DNA from: Rhizobium esperanzae
GTDB taxonomy: Bacteria > Pseudomonadota > Alphaproteobacteria > Rhizobiales > Rhizobiaceae
Reading direction: 5' to 3'
DNA: 64,000 bases
NCBI RefSeq assembly: GCF_002204185.1
Contig: NZ_MXPU01000010.1
Coordinates: forward strand, 62,001 to 126,000
Positions 37,970 to 46,600 of the stretch are shown piece after piece. The notes beneath the pieces were generated by a model. It searched no databases and was not told the DNA's origin. It saw only the letters and a program-made list of their open reading frames with translations. Both the position numbers and the translations under genes were made by a program. How positions within the stretch are numbered: the stretch's first letter is position 1; the number at the start of each line of letters is the position of its first letter.

Positions 37970-39396
37970 TGGATCTGAGCGTCTCGGGCGGAGCCTCTGG
38001 TGCGGAGGCGGCTGCGGCCGCGAAATCCGCCAAGGCTGGAAAGGGCGATCCCGCCGGTCAGAATGGCGACTTCTCCAATGTGCTTGCCAAGGCGAGCGGC
38101 AGCGCCGCCAATGACGTGCCCGACGATGCACAGCCGGATCAGGGCGTGGTTGCCGATAGCGACGCGGCGAAGGCGGCGCGGACGATCCGCAACCGCGCCA
38201 AACCGTTGATCGATCTTAGTGACGCCGCACTGAAGGCGCAGACTGAGGTGCAGCCGGAAACGATCGCCAATGGCGAAAAGACTGCCGCAAAGCCCGCAAA
38301 GGATCAGCGCAAATTGCCGGACGATCTCGGCAAGCTCGATGGCAAGGATCCGTCCGCCGACGAGGCCGGGCAGGTGGCCAAGGGCGTCAAGCACGTCAAG
38401 AGCGACCTCTCGAAAACGGATGCGGATGCGGACAGCGAGGAGGATGACGGCGGCATTTCCGATGTACTCGGCCTGCTGAAGCAGGAGCCCGCCGGCGCGG
38501 CGGTCGTCTTGCCGGCCGCCGCGGCGGCGCATCTCGCTGCCGCCACGCCCGGGGAGCCTGTCGACAAGAAGACCGCGTCTGACGCCAAAACGAGCGGCCA
38601 CGCAACCGATGCCCTGGCGGCCGTCAGCGGCAATGTCGAAGACGTTAAGGTGGACGAGATCGGGGTTCCAGGTGCGGAGAACGCCGACGCCGCTGACGGC
38701 AGAACCTTCCGGCTCAGCCGCGCCGACGGCCGCGGCGTATCGATGGATGTTCACCTCGGTGCGGACCAGGCCGGGCCGAAGGACGGCTCAAAGAAGGCCG
38801 ACGTCGAAAACGTCTCGGTCCTCGAATCGCGCCGCTATATCGGCCTGGCGCAGAATACGAATTCGGCAGCGGTCACCGCCGCTCTCTCCGGCGATTCCGA
38901 ATGGGCGCGCGCCATGCAGCCGAGTTCGGCGCTCTCCAACGCGGCGGAATGGACAAGCACCGGCAAGGTGGTCAATACGCTGAAGATCCAGATGAACCCG
39001 ATCGATCTCGGCCTGGTGACGGCGACCATGCGCCTGACCGGCGACGCTCTGAACGTCGACCTCAAGGTCGAAACCGGCGCCGCCTACCGGCAGCTGAAGG
39101 AAGATCACGGCAAGATTCTCGAAGCGCTGCGCAGCCAGGGCTATGCGGTCGACAACGTCACCATCAGCATGGCCCCCGTCGAGCGAGCCGACGCCGGCAA
39201 CCAGGCCGGCAGCCAGGGGCAGGCCTCCCAGCAGCAGTCGCTCGCTCAGCAAGGGCAGGGCGGCGAGGCGCGCGAGCGCCACAATCAGATGGCGCAGCGG
39301 ATGGATGGAGGCTTCAATGGCGCAGGCGAGACCGGTATCGAAGACGTCTCTGCTGGCGGTGCTCGCAGCAGCGGCGCTGGCGGCGTTTACCTCTGA
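37966..39396 (+). CDS. motD: Hook-length regulator FliK (formerly MotD)
   Basis: A 476-residue soluble protein with a long, Ala/Asp/Lys-rich N-terminal region. Its C-terminal Flg_hook domain has the FliK signature LKIQMNPIDLGLVTATMRLT and VDLKVETGAAYRQLKEDHGK, followed by a Gln-rich tail. S. meliloti MotD was shown to be the FliK hook-length ruler. The start overlaps the motC stop by 4 bp. The last 80 bp overlap the following gene in another frame. Confidence 0.92.
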   Translation: MMDLSVSGGASGAEAAAAAKSAKAGKGDPAGQNGDFSNVLAKASGSAANDVPDDAQPDQGVVADSDAAKAARTIRNRAKPLIDLSDAALKAQTEVQPETIANGEKTAAKPAKDQRKLPDDLGKLDGKDPSADEAGQVAKGVKHVKSDLSKTDADADSEEDDGGISDVLGLLKQEPAGAAVVLPAAAAAHLAAATPGEPVDKKTASDAKTSGHATDALAAVSGNVEDVKVDEIGVPGAENADAADGRTFRLSRADGRGVSMDVHLGADQAGPKDGSKKADVENVSVLESRRYIGLAQNTNSAAVTAALSGDSEWARAMQPSSALSNAAEWTSTGKVVNTLKIQMNPIDLGLVTATMRLTGDALNVDLKVETGAAYRQLKEDHGKILEALRSQGYAVDNVTISMAPVERADAGNQAGSQGQASQQQSLAQQGQGGEARERHNQMAQRMDGGFNGAGETGIEDVSAGGARSSGAGGVYL

Positions 39397-39901
39397 GGGG
39401 GCCGCTTCCACCGGTGCCTGCGAACGCGAAATCCAGTCGGCTGCGGTCAAATACGGTATCCCGGAAGGCATCCTTTATTCGGTCGGTCTGACGGAGACCG
39501 GTCGCAAGGGCTCACTCTATCCGTTTGCCATGAACGTCGAAGGCAGGGCGATTTTTCCGCCTTCGGAAGAGGATGCGATGAGGCAGTTCGATGTCGCCCG
39601 CAGAAGGGGGGCGAAGCTCATCGACATCGGCTGCATGCAGATCAATCATTATTATCACGGCGAGAATTTCGCCTCCGCCGAAGATATGTTCGATCCGCAT
39701 CGCAACGTCGAATATGCGGCGAAGTTTCTTCGCAACCTGCATGACCGTCATGAGACGTGGACGATGGCGGTAGCGAGATACCATGCAGGGCCGAACAACA
39801 ACCCGGCGCAGAAGCAATATGTCTGCCGCGTCATCGCCAATTTGGTGGCCACGGGCTATGGCAAGTGGACTCCCAATGCGAGTAACTTCTGCCAAAATTA
39901 A
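39317..39901 (+). CDS. Flagellum-linked lytic transglycosylase (SLT domain)
   Basis: A 194-residue exported protein with a signal peptide (SLLAVLAAAALAAFTSEGAAS). Its SLT-type lysozyme-like domain has the catalytic Glu in YSVGLTETGRKGSL and the motifs IDIGCMQINHYYHG and AVARYHAGPNNN. I start it at ATG 39317, with GGAGG five bases upstream. It begins inside the end of motD. It probably opens peptidoglycan for the rod, like SltF of Rhodobacter, since the FlgJ-like protein at 49890 lacks a hydrolase domain. Confidence 0.88.
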   Translation: MAQARPVSKTSLLAVLAAAALAAFTSEGAASTGACEREIQSAAVKYGIPEGILYSVGLTETGRKGSLYPFAMNVEGRAIFPPSEEDAMRQFDVARRRGAKLIDIGCMQINHYYHGENFASAEDMFDPHRNVEYAAKFLRNLHDRHETWTMAVARYHAGPNNNPAQKQYVCRVIANLVATGYGKWTPNASNFCQN

Positions 39902-40181
39902 TTCAACCAAAGAGGGAAATGCCGAATTATGACAAAACTGTGTCGTAATGTGGCAGGAATCCGGCGCCAAATCGGTGTGCAAGTCACATTTAACTGCTCG
40001 TTAACTTTTCCACGAAACTTTTGTGTGGATATCCAAGCGCAGCCACTACATGTAGATCAAATCGCCACACAGGTCTTAATCAATTATTAATTTCCGCCAT
40101 TCACTTTAACGAGTTGTCGCCGATTCGTGCGATTCGTACCCATAGATCATCGAAGTGCCACACTGATTCGGAGGCGGACGA
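39902..40181 (+). promoter_or_regulatory. rem upstream region
   Basis: A 280-bp AT-richer gap. It includes CGTTAAC near 40000, a second TTTAAC near 39990, and a TTAATCAATTATTAATT stretch. GGAGG precedes the rem ATG. In S. meliloti VisN/VisR activate rem, so their binding sites are expected here, but I could not identify them. Confidence 0.5.
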
Positions 40182-40853
40182 ATGATCGTAGTGGTTGATG
40201 AGCGTGAGCTCGTAAAAGACGGATACACATCCCTGTTTGGCCGGGAGGGCATTCCCTCCACCGGCTTTGATCCATCGGAATTCGGCGAGTGGGTGCAGAC
40301 CGCCGCGGATTCGGATATTGCGGCGGTCGAGGCCTTCCTGATCGGGCAGGGCCAGCGCAGCTTCGAACTGCCCCGGGCGATCCGGGACCGCTCGATGGCG
40401 CCGGTGATCGCGGTCAGCGACCAGCCCTCGCTCGAAAACACCCTTGCGCTTTTCGATTGCGGCGTCGACGACGTGGTGCGCAAGCCGGTCCATCCGCGGG
40501 AAATTCTCGCGAGAGCGGCCGCGATCCGGCGCCGGCTGAAGGCGATCGCCAACTACACCGATATCGGTGGCATCCGCGTTTTCTCGGATGGTCGTGACCC
40601 CGAGATCAACGGCGAGGTCTTTGCGCTCCCCCGGCGCGAGCGCCGCATCCTCGAATATTTGATCGCCAACCGCGGTCGCAGGGTCACTAAGACCCAGATC
40701 TTCAACGCCATCTACGGCATCTTCGATGAAGAGGTCGAGGAGAACGTCGTCGAAAGCCACATCTCGAAGCTGCGCAAGAAGCTGCGCAAGAAGCTCGGCG
40801 TCGATCCGGTCGATTCCAAGCGCTTCCTCGGCTACTGCATCGACTGGGCCTGA
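40182..40853 (+). CDS. rem: Motility transcription activator Rem
   Basis: A 223-residue OmpR-type regulator with an N-terminal receiver-like domain and a C-terminal winged helix ([20 protein letters not shown], then [18 protein letters not shown]). The receiver has D6 and the Lys of VRKPVHP, but where the phospho-acceptor Asp should be it reads [11 protein letters not shown]. Phosphorylation is therefore unlikely. In S. meliloti Rem is activated by VisN/VisR and switches on the structural genes during exponential growth. Confidence 0.94.
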   Translation: MIVVVDERELVKDGYTSLFGREGIPSTGFDPSEFGEWVQTAADSDIAAVEAFLIGQGQRSFELPRAIRDRSMAPVIAVSDQPSLENTLALFDCGVDDVVRKPVHPREILARAAAIRRRLKAIANYTDIGGIRVFSDGRDPEINGEVFALPRRERRILEYLIANRGRRVTKTQIFNAIYGIFDEEVEENVVESHISKLRKKLRKKLGVDPVDSKRFLGYCIDWA

Positions 40854-40979
40854 TTTTTCCGGCCGGGTGACGACGCCCGGCTGAACCTCGATATTGGCCT
40901 CGCTGCTCGCCATGTCAGACAGCTTCACGCAAGGCCCGACAAATACTCTCGAGTTTAACAGGTAAAACGAGGTTTTCAG

Positions 40980-42284
40980 ATGAGCATTTTCGGCAGCATG
41001 AAGACGGCAGTGTCGGGCATGAACGCGCAGGCAAACCGCCTCAGCACCGTCTCCGACAACATCGCCAACGTGAACACGACCGGTTACAAGGCCGTATCGA
41101 CGAGCTTCTCCTCGTTGGTTCTTCCCTCCTCGGGCGGCAACTACAATTCCGGCGGCGTTCAGACCTCCGTGCGCCAGGCCGTCTCCGACCAAGGTGATAT
41201 TTCTTACACGACCTCCACCACCGATCTTGCGATTTCGGGCGACGGCTTCTTCATTGTCCAAGGACCCGACGGCACGCCGGTTCTGACGCGCGCCGGCGAT
41301 TTCCAGAAGGACGACGAAGGCAATCTCGTCAATGCCGCCGGATTCCAGCTGATGGGCTATTCCTACGACTCCGGCGCTCCCGCCGTCGTCGTCAATGGTT
41401 TCGATGGTCTCGTTCCCGTTAACGTCAACCAGGAAGGGCTGACCGCCATCGCCTCGACATCGGGTGTCTTCAAGGGCAATCTCGATTCCGGCGCCAATAT
41501 CGCTCCGGTCGCCCCCGCCACGCTGCCGAGCGCCAACGCAGCCACCACGACGGCCGACACCAAGAAGTTCTCGATGGTCGCCTACGACCATCTCGGCAAC
41601 AAGGTGATGTACGACTTCTACTTCACGAAGACCTCGGTCGTGACGCCGCCGCCGGCAACCGGTACGGCGAGCACTTGGGAAGTTGCGGTCTTCCGCAACG
41701 CCGATGCGGCGACGGGCGGCACAACCTCCTTCCCATACACTGGTGGTGCCGGCGCCGTTGTCGCCTCCGGAAACCTTACGTTCGACCGCAACGGCAAGAT
41801 GCTGACGGGCGGCGCCCTCCCGATTGCCGATACGAAGAACGCTTTGTCGATCAACATGGATCTGTCGGGCTTCACGCAGCTTGGCGCCGCCTTTGCCGGC
41901 ACCGGCACGCCGAACGGTCAGGCGGCGAGCCCGGTCAAGGACGTCACGATCGATGGCGACGGCATCGTCTACGCCAAATACGAAGACGGCAGCACCAAGC
42001 CGCTCTATCGCATTCCGCTCGCCAATGTCGCAAGCCCGGATAAGCTGACGCTGATGAGCGGCAACGTCTACAGCGCCAACGGCCAGTCCGGTGTCACCGT
42101 CACCGGTTTCCCCCAGACCAACGGCCTCGGCACGATCAAGTCGGGCGCTCTCGAAGGTTCGAACGTCGATCTTGCCGGCGAACTGACCGAGATGATCGAA
42201 GCACAGCGCAGCTACACCGCCAATTCGAAAGTGTTTCAGACGGGGTCCGACATCATGGACGTCCTCGTCAACCTCAAGAGATAA
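40980..42284 (+). CDS. flgE: Flagellar hook protein FlgE
   Basis: A 434-residue hook protein with N-terminal RLSTVSDNIANVNTTGYKAV and the C-terminal motif AQRSYTANSKVFQTGSDIMD. A large D1/D2 insertion accounts for its length relative to FlgG. It starts an operon running to fliR and beyond. The 126-bp gap after rem contains TTTAACAGG (near 40955), echoing the flagellin TTAACAGG motif. Confidence 0.96.
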   Translation: MSIFGSMKTAVSGMNAQANRLSTVSDNIANVNTTGYKAVSTSFSSLVLPSSGGNYNSGGVQTSVRQAVSDQGDISYTTSTTDLAISGDGFFIVQGPDGTPVLTRAGDFQKDDEGNLVNAAGFQLMGYSYDSGAPAVVVNGFDGLVPVNVNQEGLTAIASTSGVFKGNLDSGANIAPVAPATLPSANAATTTADTKKFSMVAYDHLGNKVMYDFYFTKTSVVTPPPATGTASTWEVAVFRNADAATGGTTSFPYTGGAGAVVASGNLTFDRNGKMLTGGALPIADTKNALSINMDLSGFTQLGAAFAGTGTPNGQAASPVKDVTIDGDGIVYAKYEDGSTKPLYRIPLANVASPDKLTLMSGNVYSANGQSGVTVTGFPQTNGLGTIKSGALEGSNVDLAGELTEMIEAQRSYTANSKVFQTGSDIMDVLVNLKR

Positions 42285-42303
42285 GTAAGGTAACGGGTAA
42301 GCC

Positions 42304-43791
42304 ATGTCGCTCACGTCCGCACTTAACACCGCGCAGAACATATTCAACAATACCGGCACGCAGAGCAGTGTCGTATCGAACAATATCTCGAATGCGGGCA
42401 ACAAGGACTACGTGCGTCGGCAGGCGATGCTCACCACGTCACTGAACGGCGCGCAGGTGGTCAAGATAGACCGGGCCCAGGAAGATGCCCTGCTGCGCCA
42501 ATATCTGAAGTCATCCTCTCAGGACAGCGCTCAGCAGACCCTGCTGAGCGGTCTGGAGGATCTCAAGTCGATTATGGGCGGCAACGACTATGAAACGTCG
42601 CCCTCCACCTATCTCGGCGTTTTCCAGCAGAAACTGCAGGCTTTCAGAACCTCGCCGGGCAGCACGGTAGCCGCCCAGGGTGCCGTCACAGCCGCCCAGG
42701 ACGTCGCCAACTCCTTGAACAATGCCTCGCAATCCGTTCAGGATGTCCGCGCCAACGCCGACAAGGAAATAGCCACCGCGGTCGATACGCTGAACACGCT
42801 TCTCAGCGAGTTCGAGAAGGCCAATAACGCGGTCAAGACCGCGACGGCCACAGGTGCGGATACATCCGGCGCTCTCGATGAACGCGAGAAAGTCCTGAAG
42901 CAGATTTCGCAGATCGTCGGCGTCAGCGCGACGACGCGCGACAACAACGACATGGTGCTGAGCACGCCGGACGGAACGATCCTCTTCGAGACGATCCCGC
43001 GCAGGGTGACGTTCAAGTCCCAGGATATCTATACAGCCAGCACCGTCGGCAATTCCGTCTATATCGACGGTGTTGCGCTGCCGCTCGGTAAGGGTTCGAC
43101 GACGACGGGGCAGGGAAGCCTCCAGTCACTCCTGCAGATCCGTGATGAGATCGCCCCCAATTTTCAGAAGCAGCTCGACGAAACCGCCCGTGGCCTCGTC
43201 TCGCTCTTCAAGGAGCAGAACACGGCAGGACCCCCGGCCTATGTGCCCGGCCTCTTCACCTGGAGCGGCGGCACGGTCGATACCGGCGCCACCGCGGTCG
43301 CCGGCATGGCTTCGACCATCTCAGTCAGCACCCGCGTGATCACCTCGCAGGGCGGTGACCCGATGCGCCTGCGCGATGGCGGCGTCAACGCCGCCGGCGT
43401 CGTCTTGAACACGTCGGGCGTCAGCGGTTATACGGCTGAACTCGACCGTCTTTATACGGCGATGACATCCGACATGGATTTCGACCCGGCAGCTGGAGCG
43501 CCGGTCGGCTTCGACGCCACGACGGGCATCGATTCCAACGTCAGCATCATGGAATATGCCACCAATTCCCTCGGCTGGCTCGAGCAGTACCGCAGCAACG
43601 CAACGACGGCGGCCGAAAACACCGCAGCGGCACTGTCACGCTCCGACGAAGCCTATTCCAATGAGACCGGCGTCAACCTCGACGAGGAGCTGACGCTGCT
43701 CCTCGATATCGAGCAGTCCTACAAGGCGGCGACCAAGATCCTGAACGCCGTAGACGAAATGTTGAAGTCATTGCTGGATATTGCGAGTTAA
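42304..43791 (+). CDS. flgK: Hook-filament junction protein FlgK (HAP1)
   Basis: A 495-residue hook-associated protein with N-terminal NIFNNTGTQSSVVSNNISNA and C-terminal GVNLDEELTLLLDIEQSYKA followed by NAVDEMLKSLLDI. It lies 19 bp after flgE and 3 bp before flgL. Length and motifs are normal. Confidence 0.95.
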   Translation: MSLTSALNTAQNIFNNTGTQSSVVSNNISNAGNKDYVRRQAMLTTSLNGAQVVKIDRAQEDALLRQYLKSSSQDSAQQTLLSGLEDLKSIMGGNDYETSPSTYLGVFQQKLQAFRTSPGSTVAAQGAVTAAQDVANSLNNASQSVQDVRANADKEIATAVDTLNTLLSEFEKANNAVKTATATGADTSGALDEREKVLKQISQIVGVSATTRDNNDMVLSTPDGTILFETIPRRVTFKSQDIYTASTVGNSVYIDGVALPLGKGSTTTGQGSLQSLLQIRDEIAPNFQKQLDETARGLVSLFKEQNTAGPPAYVPGLFTWSGGTVDTGATAVAGMASTISVSTRVITSQGGDPMRLRDGGVNAAGVVLNTSGVSGYTAELDRLYTAMTSDMDFDPAAGAPVGFDATTGIDSNVSIMEYATNSLGWLEQYRSNATTAAENTAAALSRSDEAYSNETGVNLDEELTLLLDIEQSYKAATKILNAVDEMLKSLLDIAS

Positions 43792-43794
43792 GCC

Positions 43795-44847
43795 ATGAAG
43801 AGCTCATTTATTTCAAGTTCGGCCATTCAGAATGCGATGCGGTTGACGATCCGTCAGGCGCAGAACCAGATGACGAAGGCGACGATGGAAGCGACGACCG
43901 GAGTCTACGCGGATATCGGTGTTTCGCTGGGAGGCAATGCCGCCAGAAGCGTGGATTTCACCCGCGAGACCGACCGAATAGACTCGATCAAATCAAGCAA
44001 TTCGCTCGTCACCGCGCGCATGGAATCCTCGCAGCTCGGCCTTTCCAAGATGAAGGACGTCGGCGACGGCCTCGTGTCGAAGCTGACGGCGCTCCAGGGA
44101 AGCCACGACCCGGGCAGCATCATCGTCGCCATTCAGTCGGCGACCAGCGCACTTTCGACCATGATGGATACGGCCAACACAATGGTGAACGGGGAATATC
44201 TGTTCTCCGGCATCAACACCGACGTGCAGCCGCTGACCGACAAGACGACCGCCACGAGTACGGCAATCGTTACCGCTTTGAACACTTATGCAGCCGGTCT
44301 TGTCCCGCCGAAAGCGGTCAGCGACCTCACCGGCGATGAGATGGAGACTTTCATCACGACCACGGTCGAGCCGATGTTCAGCGAAGCGAACTGGACCAAC
44401 ACGACGACCGGCTGGTCGCAGGCATCGAGCCAGAACATGACGAGCCGCATCAGCAACTCGGAAGTGATCGAATCCTCGACCAATGCCAATTCCGAAGGCA
44501 TGCGTTATATGGCGCTTGCCTCGGTCATGACCACCGCGCTGCTCGGGCAGGACCTCAGCACCGATGCAATGACGACGGTGTCCAAGCAGGCCATCAGCTA
44601 CACGGCCAAGGCCACAAGCGGTCTGGTGACCCAGGCAAGCCAGCTCGGCCTCTCCCAGGAGCGCGTCAAGAAGTCCAACGACGCTCTCGATGCCCAGTCG
44701 AACATTATCAAGAATAAGCTGGTCGATCTTCAGGGCGTCGACCCGTACGAAGCCTCGACTCTCGTCAAGACTTTGGAAACGCAGCTTGAAACCGCTTACA
44801 CGATCGTCTCGAAGATCCAGCAGTTGAGTCTCGTGAACTACCTTTGA
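43795..44847 (+). CDS. flgL: Hook-filament junction protein FlgL (HAP3)
   Basis: A 350-residue flagellin-like hook-associated protein (MRLTIRQAQNQMTKATMEAT; C-terminal TLVKTLETQLETAYTIVSKI). It joins FlgK to the filament. It follows flgK directly. Confidence 0.93.
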   Translation: MKSSFISSSAIQNAMRLTIRQAQNQMTKATMEATTGVYADIGVSLGGNAARSVDFTRETDRIDSIKSSNSLVTARMESSQLGLSKMKDVGDGLVSKLTALQGSHDPGSIIVAIQSATSALSTMMDTANTMVNGEYLFSGINTDVQPLTDKTTATSTAIVTALNTYAAGLVPPKAVSDLTGDEMETFITTTVEPMFSEANWTNTTTGWSQASSQNMTSRISNSEVIESSTNANSEGMRYMALASVMTTALLGQDLSTDAMTTVSKQAISYTAKATSGLVTQASQLGLSQERVKKSNDALDAQSNIIKNKLVDLQGVDPYEASTLVKTLETQLETAYTIVSKIQQLSLVNYL

Positions 44848-44883
44848 TGAGCAAAGGCGCGCAATATAAAGAAGGATGCATGA

Positions 44884-45231
44884 ATGTATCAGTTCTCGTA
44901 TGCCGAAGTCATGCAGGACTCGGTGGCCGACGCGAAAGAGCGGGAATGGCAGGTTCTTGACCGGTCCATAGAACTGCTGGCGTTGGCGCGCGACAAGGAA
45001 AAATACGGTCGGGAAGCCATCGAAGCCCTGTTTTATACGCGCCGGGTGTGGATCAGCTTTATCGAGGATCTGAAACATCCGGAAAACCAGCTGGACATCC
45101 AGCTCAGGGCCAACCTCATCTCGATTGCGATCTGGATATTGAAGGAATGCGACAGGATCAGAAAACGTCTGTCTAATAACTACCAGGGCATCATCGACGT
45201 TACCACCATCATCAGGGATGGACTTAAATGA
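44884..45231 (+). CDS. flaF: Flagellin secretion/synthesis regulator FlaF
   Basis: A 115-residue FlaF-family protein ([20 protein letters not shown], then [20 protein letters not shown]). In alphaproteobacteria FlaF promotes flagellin production and FlbT opposes it. It overlaps flbT by 4 bp, so the pair is coupled and presumably made at fixed ratio. Confidence 0.94.
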   Translation: MYQFSYAEVMQDSVADAKEREWQVLDRSIELLALARDKEKYGREAIEALFYTRRVWISFIEDLKHPENQLDIQLRANLISIAIWILKECDRIRKRLSNNYQGIIDVTTIIRDGLK

Positions 45232-45677
45232 AAAGTACACTTCGAATTTCTCTGAAAGCCGGAGAAAGAATCTTCATCAACGGCGCCGTCCTGCGTGTCG
45301 ACCGCAAGGTCGCGCTGGAATTCCTGAACGATGTGACGTTCCTTCTCGAGAATCACGTCCTCCAGCCGGAAGGCGCAACGACACCCCTGCGCCAACTCTA
45401 TTTCATCGCGCAGATGATCCTCATCAATCCCGAAGGCAAGGACCACTCGACGGCGATGTTCCGCAAGTCGATCACCATGCTGCTCACCTGCTTCAAGAAT
45501 GAAGAGATCCTCGCTGAGCTGAAGCGGATCGACGCGCTTGTGTCGACCGGCCGCGCCTTCGATGCCTTGAAGGCGATCCGCGGTCTCTACGCGATCGAAG
45601 ACAATATCCTCAACAATCACGAACTGCCGCCGACGATGGTCGAGCAGATTCGCAGGGAGATCGCACCATGGCGGTAG
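45228..45677 (+). CDS. flbT: Flagellin mRNA regulator FlbT
   Basis: A 149-residue FlbT-family protein ([20 protein letters not shown], then [20 protein letters not shown]). In Caulobacter FlbT binds the flagellin mRNA leader and lowers its translation and stability. The conserved leaders of flaB and flaC in this window are natural target candidates. It overlaps flaF at the start and flgD by 10 bp at the end. Confidence 0.95.
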   Translation: MKSTLRISLKAGERIFINGAVLRVDRKVALEFLNDVTFLLENHVLQPEGATTPLRQLYFIAQMILINPEGKDHSTAMFRKSITMLLTCFKNEEILAELKRIDALVSTGRAFDALKAIRGLYAIEDNILNNHELPPTMVEQIRREIAPWR

Positions 45678-46093
45678 ACGCAACGTCAAGCGTGACGAGT
45701 TCGACCTCGACGAGCTCGAGCTCGTCTCAGAGCAAGGCGACGCTGAACTACGACAATTTCCTTCAGCTGCTCATCGCGCAGATGAAGAACCAGGATCCGA
45801 CCGATCCGATGGATGCAAGCGAGCAGGTCGCTCAGCTTGCCACCTTCTCGCAGGTCGAGCAGACGATCCAGACCAACACCAAGCTGGATACGCTTCTGGC
45901 AAGCTCGAGCCTGACCCAGGCCAGCAGCTATGTCGGCAAATATATGGAAAGCGCCGACGGCACCGTCAAAGGCATCATCGATTCCGTCAAAGTTTATTCC
46001 GACGGCATCATTGCGACGACCACGGATGGCGATAAGATACTCGTGCAGGCGGGAATCACTGTTGCCGACGAGGCGCCGAGCAGCAGCTCCTGA
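45668..46093 (+). CDS. flgD: Short hook-cap protein FlgD
   Basis: A 141-residue hook scaffolding protein with the conserved N-terminal motif [20 protein letters not shown] and [20 protein letters not shown]. It lacks most of the C-terminal Tudor/FnIII part found in enteric FlgD (about 230 residues). Only a short beta segment follows ([20 protein letters not shown]). It overlaps flbT by 10 bp. Confidence 0.93.
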   Translation: MAVDATSSVTSSTSTSSSSSQSKATLNYDNFLQLLIAQMKNQDPTDPMDASEQVAQLATFSQVEQTIQTNTKLDTLLASSSLTQASSYVGKYMESADGTVKGIIDSVKVYSDGIIATTTDGDKILVQAGITVADEAPSSSS

Positions 46094-46183
46094 CGCAAGG
46101 GCCGCCAGCGCGCCGGACAAACCAGATCAATCGCAGCCCTGTTATAGCGGGGCTGCTTCGAGGCGATATGAGGTTGCCTTCAG

Positions 46184-46450
46184 ATGAATGAAGCTGACGC
46201 ATTGGATCTGTTCCAAGCCGCAATCTGGACGGTCCTGATTGCCTCCGGTCCGGCGGTTCTCGCCGCGATGGTGGTGGGTCTCGTCATTGCCTTGATCCAG
46301 GCGCTGACCCAGGTGCAGGAAGCGACACTGACCTTCGTGCCGAAGATTGTCGCGGTGCTGGTTGTGGTCGGCATCACCGCCCCCTTCGTCGGCTCGCAGA
46401 TTTCCATTTTCACCAATCTCGTCTTTTCGCGCATCCAGTCCGGCTTCTAA
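46184..46450 (+). CDS. fliQ: Flagellar export gate protein FliQ
   Basis: An 88-residue protein with two transmembrane helices and the FliQ motif GLVIALIQALTQVQEATLTF. It is part of the FliPQR gate. It lies 90 bp after flgD, and a 150-bp gap separates it from flhA. Confidence 0.95.
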   Translation: MNEADALDLFQAAIWTVLIASGPAVLAAMVVGLVIALIQALTQVQEATLTFVPKIVAVLVVVGITAPFVGSQISIFTNLVFSRIQSGF

Positions 46451-46600
46451 GCAATTCGAGCAAAACTGCGCAGCGGTTCTACGCCTCCATGAAAAGCTGA
46501 ACCGCTTCTCAGCCACCTTCGCGCAAGCTTCGCCATTTAATTCTCGATCCGAATTGGGCGGACCCATGTCCGCCTCCTCTCATGAAGAGACGGAATCGTC
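46451..46600. repeat. Possible degenerate rhizobial intergenic repeat between fliQ and flhA
   Basis: The gap contains GCAATTC followed by AAAACTGCGCAGCGGTTCT. Its AGCGGTTC (46472-46479) can pair with GAACCGCT (46499-46506). From memory this resembles the widespread Rhizobium intergenic element that contains AAACTGCGCAGCGGTTTT. I cannot confirm that without a genome search. Confidence 0.4.

Noticed and set aside
37966..39396. Reading motD as a motor (stator) protein, as its name implies
   Set aside because: Its C-terminal domain is the FliK hook-length domain, and S. meliloti MotD was reassigned as FliK.
40101..42404. A 767-residue open frame on the minus strand opposite rem and flgE
   Set aside because: It is antisense to two clear flagellar genes, its translation is biased to Asp/Arg/Gly/Val as mirror frames of GC-rich genes are, and it has no recognisable domain.
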